In this document: positions 8,936 through 16,839 of the stretch, piece by piece
How positions within the stretch are numbered: position 1 is the first letter of the stretch
How the letters are laid out: each line of letters begins with the position of its first letter
Assembly (NCBI RefSeq): GCF_900119185.1
Contig: NZ_FPJE01000007.1
Coordinates: 1 to 64,000 of the forward strand
Direction: 5' to 3'
Length of the DNA: 64,000 nt
DNA from: Sinomicrobium oceani
GTDB taxonomy: Bacteria > Bacteroidota > Bacteroidia > Flavobacteriales > Flavobacteriaceae
The notes under the pieces: generated by a model
Database searches by the model: none
What the model was told of the DNA's origin: nothing
Seen by the model: only the letters and a program-made list of their open reading frames with translations
Made by a program: the position numbers and the translations under genes

Positions 8936-10075
8936 ATGAGAAAACTCAGAATGGGTATGGTTGGTGGCGGTACCGGGTCTTTTATGGGCGGTGTACATCG
9001 CAAAGCATCAGCTATGGACGGTATGATAGAACTGGTGTGCGGTGCTTTCAGCAGCACGCTCGAAAAATCCAGAGAAACCGGAAAATCGCTCTATCTCCCC
9101 GAAGACAGGTGTTATGGTAGTTTTGAAGAAATGATACGAAGTGAAAAACAATTACCCGAAGGGGAACGTATGGACTTTGTTACCATTGTAACGCCCAATC
9201 ATCTGCATTTCGAACCTGCAAAGATAGCCCTGGAAAACGGTTTTCATGTCGTTTGCGACAAGCCTATGACACTGACTGTAGAAGAAGCCGAAACGCTTGA
9301 AAAACTGGTTAAAGAAACCGGGCTGTTATTTGCCCTTACACACAATTACACCGGGAATGCCATGGTAAAGCAAGCCCGGAAAATGGTGGAAAACGGTGAG
9401 CTTGGCGACATCCGGAAAATTCATGTACAGTATCTCCAGGGATGGATGGCCGCAGAGCTCAGCGAACAGGCTGCTATAAAACCCTGGAGAGCCGACCCTT
9501 CAAAATCGGGCGTAGGAGGTTCTCTTGCTGATATAGGCACGCATGCCGATAATCTGGTTTCCTATATCACGGGCACCCGCATCACCGAAATAGCTGCCGA
9601 CCTTGGCAGAATAGGAGAAGGCAGGGTACTGGACAATGACGGGAACATCCTGTTTCGTATGCAGAACGGAGCCAAGGGTACCATGTCCATCTCCCAGATT
9701 GCCGTAGGAGAAGAGAACGACCTGTCCATACGGGTTTACGGCAGTAAAGGCAGTGTGCAATGGAATCAGGAAGACTCGACCCGGCTCTACGTAAAATGGG
9801 TGGATAAACCCGAGCAAACGCTCACTCCCGACGGCAATGCGATATATGACGATGTCAGGGCGGTTTCCCGTATTCCCAAGGGGCATCCCGAAGGATATCT
9901 CGAAGCCTTTGCCACGATCTATCGCAGTTTCGCAGAACACCTGATGAGTGTCCTGGATGGGCATCCTGTCCGTCAGCCCGACTACCCGTCTGTCCACGAC
10001 GGCGTACAGGGTGTTCGCTTTATTCATGCCGCCGTGAAAAGCGATGCGGAAAATTCGGCATGGGTCAACCTGTAA
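8936..10075 (+). CDS. Gfo/Idh/MocA-family oxidoreductase (copy 2)
   Basis: This 379-aa paralogue of the preceding gene shares the layout MVGGGTGSFMGGVHRKASA at the N-terminus and GVGGSLADIGTHADNL in the C-terminal domain. The conserved EKP motif is DKP here (VVCDKPMTLT), an accepted but less common variant. No signal peptide is seen, so the protein is cytoplasmic. It lies 204 bases after copy 1, with a small hairpin (8859-8881) in the gap, and 50 bases before a TIM-barrel gene. Two diverged copies suggest two substrates or an oxidation/reduction pair, for example one forming and one consuming a keto-sugar. Confidence 0.9.
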   Translation: MRKLRMGMVGGGTGSFMGGVHRKASAMDGMIELVCGAFSSTLEKSRETGKSLYLPEDRCYGSFEEMIRSEKQLPEGERMDFVTIVTPNHLHFEPAKIALENGFHVVCDKPMTLTVEEAETLEKLVKETGLLFALTHNYTGNAMVKQARKMVENGELGDIRKIHVQYLQGWMAAELSEQAAIKPWRADPSKSGVGGSLADIGTHADNLVSYITGTRITEIAADLGRIGEGRVLDNDGNILFRMQNGAKGTMSISQIAVGEENDLSIRVYGSKGSVQWNQEDSTRLYVKWVDKPEQTLTPDGNAIYDDVRAVSRIPKGHPEGYLEAFATIYRSFAEHLMSVLDGHPVRQPDYPSVHDGVQGVRFIHAAVKSDAENSAWVNL

Positions 10076-10125
10076 AAACGGACTCAAAACTGTAAATCTT
10101 AAGTTTAACAAATAACGTCTTAATA

Positions 10126-11196
10126 ATGAAAACGATCAAAGGCCCCGCCGTATTTCTGGCACAATTTGTAGACAATAAAGCGCCTTTCAACACCCTGGAC
10201 GGCATGTGCAAATGGGCCGCCGGACTGGGATACAAAGGTATTCAGATACCCACACCGGAAACATTCCTTATCGACCTGGACAAAGCAGGAAGTGCAGACG
10301 AATCGGAAGGACAGGATTATTGTGACGAACTCAAAGCCAAAGTTGGTTCTTACGGACTCGAGATCACAGAACTCTCTACCCACCTCCAGGGACAATTGGT
10401 AGCCGTTCATCCCGCCTACGACGTCATGTTCGATAATTTTGCCCCCGATAAATACAAGAACAATCCCAAAGCCCGTACCGAATGGGCCGTAGACCAGGTG
10501 AAAAAAGCTGCGATTGCCAGTCGAAGGCTCGGGCTGAAGGCACATGCCACTTTCTCCGGGTCACTGCTTTGGCATACAGCCCACCCGTGGCCGCAACGTC
10601 CGCCCGGATTAGTGGAGATGGGATTTGAAGAACTCGCAAAACGCTGGAAACCCATTCTCGATGTTTACGATGAAAATGATGTGGATGTATGTTACGAGAT
10701 CCACCCCGGGGAAGACCTTCATGACGGAGATACTTTCGAGAGGTTTCTCAAAGCGACAAACAACCATAAAAGGGTAAATATCCTGTACGACCCCAGTCAC
10801 TTCGTTCTTCAGCAGCTCGATTATATCACTTACATCGATCACTATCATGAATTTATCAAAGCATTTCACGTCAAAGATTCCGAATTCAATCCTACCGGAA
10901 AAAAAGGAGCTTTCGGCGGATTCAACGACTGGAGAGATCGTGCCGGAAGATACCGGTCTCTCGGTGATGGCCAGGTAGACTTTAAAACCATTTTCTCCAA
11001 ACTTACACAATACGGATGCGATGTCTGGGCTGTTATGGAATGGGAGTGCTGTATAAAATCGCCCGAACAGGGGGCCCGAGAAGGAGCTCCTTTTATACAG
11101 AGCCATATCATCGAGGCTACGGAAAAGGCTTTTGACGATTTTGCCGGAGCCGAAATAAACGATGACAAACTAAAAAAAATACTGGGATTGAAATAA
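10126..11196 (+). CDS. Cytoplasmic sugar isomerase/epimerase-like TIM-barrel protein
   Basis: This 356-aa protein starts directly with the barrel (KTIKGPAVFLAQFVDNK) and has no export signal, unlike the other two isomerase-like proteins of the locus. Metal-site strands are visible at VCYEIHPGEDLHDGD, VNILYDPSHF, KAFHVKDSEF and AVMEWECC, so Glu, Asp, His and Glu ligands appear to be kept. A Trp/His-rich loop (LLWHTAHPWPQRPPG) is characteristic of this subgroup. It is 50 bases after a Gfo/Idh/MocA gene and 37 bases before a DUF1080 gene. It probably acts on the same sugar as its neighbours, inside the cell. Confidence 0.87.
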   Translation: MKTIKGPAVFLAQFVDNKAPFNTLDGMCKWAAGLGYKGIQIPTPETFLIDLDKAGSADESEGQDYCDELKAKVGSYGLEITELSTHLQGQLVAVHPAYDVMFDNFAPDKYKNNPKARTEWAVDQVKKAAIASRRLGLKAHATFSGSLLWHTAHPWPQRPPGLVEMGFEELAKRWKPILDVYDENDVDVCYEIHPGEDLHDGDTFERFLKATNNHKRVNILYDPSHFVLQQLDYITYIDHYHEFIKAFHVKDSEFNPTGKKGAFGGFNDWRDRAGRYRSLGDGQVDFKTIFSKLTQYGCDVWAVMEWECCIKSPEQGAREGAPFIQSHIIEATEKAFDDFAGAEINDDKLKKILGLK

Positions 11197-11233
11197 TAGT
11201 CTCCCGGATAAAAAAACTAATAAACACAAACAG

Positions 11234-11995
11234 ATGAAAACAATAAGTTATTTTGCTCTTGCACTCACCCTTATGGCCGGATGCAAAGAGGCAGGCAAAA
11301 AAAACACACAGGACGCGGCTTCAAAGGAAGAGAAAACCGTAACAGCCAAAGACGAAAACACAAATAAAAGCGAATGGGTTTCTCTTTTCGACGGTAAGAC
11401 CTTTGCCGGGTGGCACGGATACAATTCGGACAAGATATCCCCGGAATGGAGTGTTCAGGACGGGGCCATGGTGCTCACCCCGGACAACACCAATAAGACC
11501 GGAGGTAAAAACCTCGTCACCGATAAGGATTATACCGATTTTGAACTCTCCCTGGAATGGAAGATTTCCGAAGGCGGTAACAGTGGTGTTTTCTGGGGTG
11601 TCAAAGAAGATCCCGAACTCCATGAGCCCTACCAGACCGGACCGGAGATCCAGGTACTCGACAATGAAAGACATCCGGATGCCAAAGCCGGAAAAACACA
11701 CCAGTCCGGAGCACTTTATGACATGGTCCCCCCTTCCGAGGACGTCGCCAAACCTGCCGGAGAATGGAATACCATGGTCCTGAAAATAGACCACCGTTCC
11801 AATGAGGGAAAAGTATGGCTCAACGGTGTGGAGATCGTAAAATTCCCCGTACAGGGAGAAGCCTGGAAAGAAATGGTGAAAAAATCCAAATTTGACGGAT
11901 GGAAAGGTTTCGGTATTTATGAAACCGGAAAAATCGGGCTGCAGCATCACGGTAACCAGGTCTGGTTTCGCAACATCAAGATCAAAGAACTTTAA
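11234..11995 (+). CDS. DUF1080 / 3-keto-disaccharide hydrolase-family lipoprotein (copy 1)
   Basis: This 253-aa protein has a signal peptide ending in the lipobox LMAGC and a charged linker to about residue 42. A single DUF1080 domain (PF06439, now named 3-keto-disaccharide hydrolase; a concanavalin-like β-sandwich) follows. Signatures are WVSLFDGKTFAGWHGY, DFELSLEWKISEGGNSGVFW, GPEIQVLDN and IGLQHHGNQVWFRNIKI. The domain fills the rest of the protein. It is predicted to sit in the periplasm or on the outer membrane and to cleave 3-keto-glycosidic bonds. It is 17 bases before a second copy. A carbohydrate-binding role without catalysis cannot be excluded. Confidence 0.9.
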   Translation: MKTISYFALALTLMAGCKEAGKKNTQDAASKEEKTVTAKDENTNKSEWVSLFDGKTFAGWHGYNSDKISPEWSVQDGAMVLTPDNTNKTGGKNLVTDKDYTDFELSLEWKISEGGNSGVFWGVKEDPELHEPYQTGPEIQVLDNERHPDAKAGKTHQSGALYDMVPPSEDVAKPAGEWNTMVLKIDHRSNEGKVWLNGVEIVKFPVQGEAWKEMVKKSKFDGWKGFGIYETGKIGLQHHGNQVWFRNIKIKEL

Positions 11996-12012
11996 TCCCT
12001 GATGCAGAAAAG

Positions 12013-12774
12013 ATGAAAAAGACACATTTTTTTATGACCATTTGTCTCTTCAGCGCCCTGTACACACAGGCACAGGACAATCACAAAGGAGAAAAAGAAC
12101 CAACAAAACCTGAGGAAACGGAATTTTATGAGCCCGTTCCGCCTACAGTTACCCCTGCCACAAAAGACAAGGCACCAAGTGATGCGACCGTCCTGTTTGA
12201 TGGTAAAAATCTCGATGCGTGGGTAAGTACAAAAAGCGGATCCAAAGCTTCATGGACTTTAAACCGCGACGGGAGTATGTCTGTCAAGCCTGGTGCAGGA
12301 GACATCCAGACCAAAAAAAGTTTTGGCGACGTTCAGCTACATATAGAGTGGAGATCTCCCGAAAAAATAGAGGGAGACGGACAAAACCGGGGAAACAGCG
12401 GTATCTTCCTCCAGGATCGTTACGAGATCCAGGTACTGGACAACAACGATAACGACACCTATGTTAACGGACAGGTAGGGGCGGTATACAAGCAATTTGT
12501 TCCCCTGGCCAAAGCTTCCGTAAAAACCGGGGACTGGAATACCTATGATATCATTTATCATGCTCCGGAATTTGACGAAGCCGGTAATAAGACCAAACCT
12601 GCCACCGTTACCGTATTACACAATGGTATCCTTGTACAGGATCACGTCCTGATAAAAGGTACGACCGAATACATCGGATGGCCCAAAAACGATCCGCATG
12701 GCGAAGGCCCTATCCGCTTACAGGATCACGGTAGCGCCGTAAGTTACAGGAATATCTGGATACGGGAACTCTAA
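12013..12774 (+). CDS. DUF1080 / 3-keto-disaccharide hydrolase-family exported protein (copy 2)
   Basis: This 253-aa protein has a classical signal peptide (MKKTHFFMTICLFSALYTQAQ) and no lipobox. An acidic/proline-rich linker runs to about residue 55 and one DUF1080 domain follows (ATVLFDGKNLDAWVS, VQLHIEWRSP, NRGNSGIFLQDRYEIQVLDN, IRLQDHGSAVSYRNIWIREL). It differs strongly from the neighbouring copy and belongs to another DUF1080 subgroup, with the pair NSGIF and EIQVLD conserved. As a soluble secreted form beside a lipid-anchored one, it may act on a different linkage or anomer. It ends the operon, just before a 17-bp-stem terminator. Confidence 0.9.
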   Translation: MKKTHFFMTICLFSALYTQAQDNHKGEKEPTKPEETEFYEPVPPTVTPATKDKAPSDATVLFDGKNLDAWVSTKSGSKASWTLNRDGSMSVKPGAGDIQTKKSFGDVQLHIEWRSPEKIEGDGQNRGNSGIFLQDRYEIQVLDNNDNDTYVNGQVGAVYKQFVPLAKASVKTGDWNTYDIIYHAPEFDEAGNKTKPATVTVLHNGILVQDHVLIKGTTEYIGWPKNDPHGEGPIRLQDHGSAVSYRNIWIREL

Positions 12775-12791
12775 AAGCCACCATACCATAC

Positions 12792-12834
12792 AAAAATACA
12801 ATGGCCGGAAAAAAATCCCGGCCATTGTATTTTT
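12792..12834. terminator. Strong bidirectional intrinsic terminator
   Basis: A perfect 17-bp stem (12792-12808 with 12818-12834) has the core AATGGCCGG/CCGGCCATT and A/T-rich ends that supply a U-run on both strands. It lies between the convergent DUF1080 copy 2 and the hypothetical gene ending at 12850. Confidence 0.9.
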
Positions 12835-12849
12835 AGTACTTACACTTCT

Positions 12850-13389
12850 TCAATGCTGATGTCCATCTTCCGACGGCGGCTCCATAATCAGGGTTAATGT
12901 TGTTTCAAAAGTCAGTCCCGTAGAGACGTTGGCCTGTACCCATATCTTATAACACCTTTGTTGCAGCACGTGATTATGAGCTACTTTTACCGCGCCGCTT
13001 TCCTTGTCGATACTTATAATCCCATTCTCATTTACGAAAACCTCCCCATCCTTTTCTACACTTAAAATTTCAAAATCATTTTTATATTTTTCAGGGTAAA
13101 ACACAGGGGGATTACTTTCAAAAGTATTGTAAAGCGCTATGTATAACTGATCGCGTTTTACCGACAAATCATATTCGGAATAGTATGCCCCGTAAAAGAA
13201 TTTCATAGCCGGTAAAAGAGCTACGCGGAATTGCCTCGATGCTACAGTAAACCCGTCTTTTTTTAACGAAGGTATCAGGAGTGAGACCCCGAAAGAGCAC
13301 GCATACATAATTTGCGGTAATTTAAATTCATTTTTTTGTTTTACAGAAAGCATACTGTTGAAAACACTATAAACGCAACAAATATGCAT
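12850..13389 (-). CDS. Hypothetical protein, cadherin-like C-terminal segment
   Basis: I do not recognise this 179-aa frame. Its C-terminal half (about residues 100-170: VFVNENGIISIDKESGAVKV, then a β-rich stretch ending LTLIME) has the IDxxSGxIxV rhythm of cadherin-like or SusE-type surface domains. The tail is EDGHQH. The N-terminus has no clear signal peptide. Alternative ATG starts lie about 12 and 27 residues in, so the true start is uncertain or the 5' end may be eroded. It is monocistronic and faces the 3-keto-sugar operon across a shared terminator. Confidence 0.5.
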   Translation of the reverse strand: MHICCVYSVFNSMLSVKQKNEFKLPQIMYACSFGVSLLIPSLKKDGFTVASRQFRVALLPAMKFFYGAYYSEYDLSVKRDQLYIALYNTFESNPPVFYPEKYKNDFEILSVEKDGEVFVNENGIISIDKESGAVKVAHNHVLQQRCYKIWVQANVSTGLTFETTLTLIMEPPSEDGHQH

Positions 13390-13498
13390 TTATAATATTC
13401 AGAGCAGTTGTTCTATCTTCCTTGAAAAATTCCGTCCACCTCTGTACCTCAATATTGATCTATATTTCAAACATTTTTCTAAACTTTTTGATTTTACT

Positions 13499-13506
13499 TA
13501 CCTTTG
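13499..13506 (+). promoter_or_regulatory. Predicted -7 element for the yicC-gmk-nadD operon
   Basis: TACCTTTG matches TAnnTTTG exactly, 25 bases before the yicC ATG. A canonical -33 TTG at the right spacing is not obvious. Confidence 0.45.
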
Positions 13507-13531
13507 TGCAACTTTTCTTTAAACAAACCGG

Positions 13532-14389
13532 ATGATAAAATCTATGACAGGTTTCGGAAAGTCTGTAATTCAGCTTTCCACCAAAAAAATAACCGTAGAG
13601 CTCAAATCGCTCAACAGCAAAAACCTGGATGTCAATGCCAGGATACCTTCCCTTTACCGGGAAAAAGAACTGCAAATGCGCAATACTATTGCCAATGAGC
13701 TGGTTCGCGGTAAGATAGACTTCAGCCTTTATGTAGAGATCACCGGCGAAGAAACCACCTCACAGGTTAATCCCGTTGTGGTTAAAGAATATATCAGACA
13801 ACTCCGCAATATCGTTGACGGCGATGAAATCGAGCTGTTAAAAATGGCCGTCAGGATGCCTGATGCCCTCAAAACAGAGCGCAGCGATATCGACGAGACC
13901 GAATTTGAAGCCATAAACCAGGCTCTCCGCGAGGCCCTCGTGGAAATCGACACATTCCGTACGGAAGAGGGAAAAGCGCTGGAAAATGACTTTCTGTTAC
14001 GTATCCGTAATATCTCCTCTCTTCTCGACCAGGTCAAAGAACTCGATCCGGAGCGGATGGAGCAGGTGCGGGAACGTCTCCAGAAAGCCGTGAGTGATGT
14101 CCGTGAAAACGTAGACGAAAACCGCTTTGAGCAGGAGCTCATCTATTATCTGGAGAAGTTCGATATCACCGAAGAGAAAGTCCGCCTTTCCAACCACCTG
14201 GAATACTTTATGACTACGTTACAATCTGACGATTCAAACGGGAGAAAATTAGGTTTTATAGGCCAGGAAATCGGACGCGAAATCAATACCATCGGCTCCA
14301 AAGCCAATTATGCTCCCATGCAAAAGCTCGTGGTACAGATGAAAGACGAACTCGAGAAAATCAAAGAACAGGTTCTTAACGTACTGTAA
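13532..14389 (+). CDS. yicC: YicC-family endoribonuclease
   Basis: This 285-aa protein begins MIKSMTGFGKS, the hallmark of the family. It ends with the conserved YicC_N/DUF1732 region (IGQEIGREINTIGSKANYA). YicC proteins are cytoplasmic endoribonucleases linked to small-RNA turnover and stationary-phase survival. Length is normal (about 290 aa). The gene lies 28 bases upstream of gmk, an arrangement conserved in many bacteria, and it likely shares its promoter at 13499. Confidence 0.95.
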   Translation: MIKSMTGFGKSVIQLSTKKITVELKSLNSKNLDVNARIPSLYREKELQMRNTIANELVRGKIDFSLYVEITGEETTSQVNPVVVKEYIRQLRNIVDGDEIELLKMAVRMPDALKTERSDIDETEFEAINQALREALVEIDTFRTEEGKALENDFLLRIRNISSLLDQVKELDPERMEQVRERLQKAVSDVRENVDENRFEQELIYYLEKFDITEEKVRLSNHLEYFMTTLQSDDSNGRKLGFIGQEIGREINTIGSKANYAPMQKLVVQMKDELEKIKEQVLNVL

Positions 14390-14417
14390 AGCTAAGCGTA
14401 CTAAAACCGGATATAAT

Positions 14418-15008
14418 ATGGCAAACAACGACTCCATTAAAGGTAAACTCATTGTCTTTTCTGCTCCTTCCGGGAGTGGCAAAACCACTATAGTACGCCA
14501 CCTGCTGGGGATTGAAAAACTAAATCTCGATTTTTCCATCTCTGCGACTTCCCGGGCTCCCAGGGGCAATGAAGTAGACGGAAAAGATTATTACTTCCTG
14601 AGTCTTCACGACTTTAAAAACCATATCAAAAACGGAGATTTCCTGGAATGGGAAGAAGTTTACCGCGACAATTTTTACGGTACCCTGAAGAGCGAGGTAG
14701 AGCGCATATGGGCCAAAGGCAAGCATGTCATCTTTGATATCGATGTTGCCGGCGGGCTTCGGATCAAGAAAAAATTCCCGGAGCAGACCCTTGCTGTTTT
14801 TGTAAAACCACCCAGTGTCGATGAGCTGAAAATAAGGTTGAAAAAACGAAAAACCGAACCGGAAGACAAGATCAATATGCGAATTGCCAAGGCTTCCGTA
14901 GAACTGGCTACCGCGCCACAGTTTGATAAAATCATTAAAAATTACGATCTTGATACTGCGCTGGAAGAAGCGGAAAAACTCGTAGACGAATTTGTGAACA
15001 AGCAGTAA
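14418..15008 (+). CDS. gmk: Guanylate kinase
   Basis: This 196-aa enzyme converts GMP and ATP to GDP and ADP. The P-loop is at residues 14-22 (SAPSGSGKTT). The GMP-binding segment follows with SATSRAPRGNEVDGKDYYF, and FLEWEEVYRDNFYGT and VIFDIDVAGG match the family. It is cytoplasmic, of the usual length, and lies between yicC and nadD with gaps of 28 and 20 bases, so it is the middle gene of a three-gene operon. Confidence 0.97.
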   Translation: MANNDSIKGKLIVFSAPSGSGKTTIVRHLLGIEKLNLDFSISATSRAPRGNEVDGKDYYFLSLHDFKNHIKNGDFLEWEEVYRDNFYGTLKSEVERIWAKGKHVIFDIDVAGGLRIKKKFPEQTLAVFVKPPSVDELKIRLKKRKTEPEDKINMRIAKASVELATAPQFDKIIKNYDLDTALEEAEKLVDEFVNKQ

Positions 15009-15028
15009 GCACAATACGGATCATCACT

Positions 15029-15625
15029 TTGGAAATACACAAAAAAACCGGACTTTATTTCGGGACCTTCAACCCCGTTCATATCGGGCATATCATTATT
15101 GCCAATCATTTTGCCGAGCACAGCGATCTCGATGAAATATGGCTGGTGGTCACTCCACACAATCCGTTCAAGAAAAAAAACACGCTCCTCCCCGATCATC
15201 ATCGCCTGGAGATGGTTTTCCGTGCTACGGAAGAACTCGAAAAAATAAAACCGTCCGATATTGAGTTCAAACTGCCACAGCCCAACTATACCGTCAATAC
15301 ACTTGCTCATTTACAGGAAAAGTATCCCGGACGAGAATTCTGTCTTATCATGGGAGAAGACAACCTTAAGGGCCTGCACAAATGGAAAAACTATGAAGTG
15401 ATTCTACAACAGCATGCGGTCTATGTCTATCCGAGGATAAGCCCAACTCCTGATCCTTCCCCATTACAGGATCATCCTCGTGTTCATAAGGTTGAGGCCC
15501 CTGTAATCGAAATTTCTTCGACGGCCATACGCCAGGATATCAAAGTCGGGAAAAATGTCACCCCCCTGCTCCATCCCCGCGTGTGGGAATACATCGATCA
15601 GATGAACTTTTACCGGCAGGGATAA
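15029..15625 (+). CDS. nadD: Nicotinate-nucleotide adenylyltransferase
   Basis: This 198-aa enzyme adenylates nicotinate mononucleotide in NAD synthesis. It has the nucleotidyltransferase HxGH motif in LYFGTFNPVHIGHIIIANH and the second signature ISSTAIRQDI near the C-terminus. No ATG is available near the beginning of the homologous region, so the TTG at 15029 (L-E-I-H-K-K-T) is the likely start. It is the last gene of the yicC-gmk-nadD operon. It converges on gpsA with only 13 bases between the stops and no visible terminator. Confidence 0.95.
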   Translation: MEIHKKTGLYFGTFNPVHIGHIIIANHFAEHSDLDEIWLVVTPHNPFKKKNTLLPDHHRLEMVFRATEELEKIKPSDIEFKLPQPNYTVNTLAHLQEKYPGREFCLIMGEDNLKGLHKWKNYEVILQQHAVYVYPRISPTPDPSPLQDHPRVHKVEAPVIEISSTAIRQDIKVGKNVTPLLHPRVWEYIDQMNFYRQG

Positions 15626-15638
15626 ACCCGGTTATGAT

Positions 15639-16628
15639 CTAATCGAGTTTCTCAGAAAGCTTCCTGAATACCTTTTTAGGGTCTTTAGCTTCATAAAGCA
15701 CATTGTACACCGCATCCATAATCGGTGTCTTTATCTTTTTATCGTGTTTCTCATTGATGATATGGGCACTTTTTGCCGCATAATATCCTTCGGCTACCAT
15801 ACTCATCTCCATCATTGCCGATTTTACCGTATATCCTTTTCCGATCATGTTACCGAACATTCTGTTCCGGGAAAACACCGAGTATCCGGTAACCAGGAGA
15901 TCGCCCAGGTAAGCCGAATTATTTATATTACGCTTCATCCGGTGTACACGTTTTATAAAACGCCGCATTTCGCGAATGGCATTGCTCATAAGCACACTCT
16001 GAAAATTATCTCCATATCCCAGGCCATGCGCAATCCCTGCTGCGATAGCATATATATTTTTTAAAACGGCCGCGTACTCCGTACCGATGATGTCGTCGGA
16101 AATCTTGGTTTTGATATAATCCCCGGCCAGGCTTTTGGCCAGTATTTTGGCTTTTTTGGGATCTGCACATGCAATCGTAAGATAGGACAACCGTTCGAGG
16201 GCCACTTCTTCGGCATGACAGGGCCCGGTAATAACCCCGATATTTTCGAGCGGCATCCCGTATTCTTTATGAAAATGCTCCCCTACGATAAGCCCGGTTT
16301 CCGGTACGATCCCCTTAATGGCCGAGAAGATGATCTTGTCTTTGAGAGAAACCGTCAGTTTTTCCAGTTCCGAATGCAAAAAAGCAGACGGCACGGCAAA
16401 AATTATGATATCTGCATATAGCACGGCTTCATTGATGTCATTGGTAAGGCGCAATTGTTCCGGTTTGAATTCTACCGCACTGAGATAATTAGGGTTATGG
16501 CCCTGGTGCAGGATATGCTCTTTCACAAAAGTATTACGCATATACCACCCGATTTCTTTCAGGTTCTCCGATAACATTTTCACAATAGCAGTAGCCCAGC
16601 TCCCTCCTCCGATAACAGCAATTTTCAT
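15639..16628 (-). CDS. gpsA: NAD(P)H-dependent glycerol-3-phosphate dehydrogenase
   Basis: The enzyme reduces dihydroxyacetone phosphate to sn-glycerol-3-phosphate for phospholipid synthesis. The Rossmann motif IAVIGGGSWATAIVKML is at the very start, and the catalytic Lys region is at YAAVLKNIYAIAAGIAHGLG. I chose the ATG at 16628, which places the first β-strand at residue 2 as in the family. Starts at 16637 and 16664 would add 3 or 12 residues. The product is 329 aa, cytoplasmic and of usual length. It converges on nadD. Confidence 0.93.
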   Translation of the reverse strand: MKIAVIGGGSWATAIVKMLSENLKEIGWYMRNTFVKEHILHQGHNPNYLSAVEFKPEQLRLTNDINEAVLYADIIIFAVPSAFLHSELEKLTVSLKDKIIFSAIKGIVPETGLIVGEHFHKEYGMPLENIGVITGPCHAEEVALERLSYLTIACADPKKAKILAKSLAGDYIKTKISDDIIGTEYAAVLKNIYAIAAGIAHGLGYGDNFQSVLMSNAIREMRRFIKRVHRMKRNINNSAYLGDLLVTGYSVFSRNRMFGNMIGKGYTVKSAMMEMSMVAEGYYAAKSAHIINEKHDKKIKTPIMDAVYNVLYEAKDPKKVFRKLSEKLD

Positions 16629-16839
16629 AGCACTCATGAGATCAAATTTCTGTAAGTCTGACAAAATTTATATTCCGTAACCCCATTATTCCGATTATCC
16701 GCTTTCTATCCGAAGGCTCAGAACCGGAATTTCATTAACCAAAAGTAACCAAAAAACCCGGCAATTCATTATCTCTTCACTATCAAACAGTTAAATTTCT
16801 GGCATAAGAATTGGTAAAGTCTAAAGTAGCAACTTAAAA

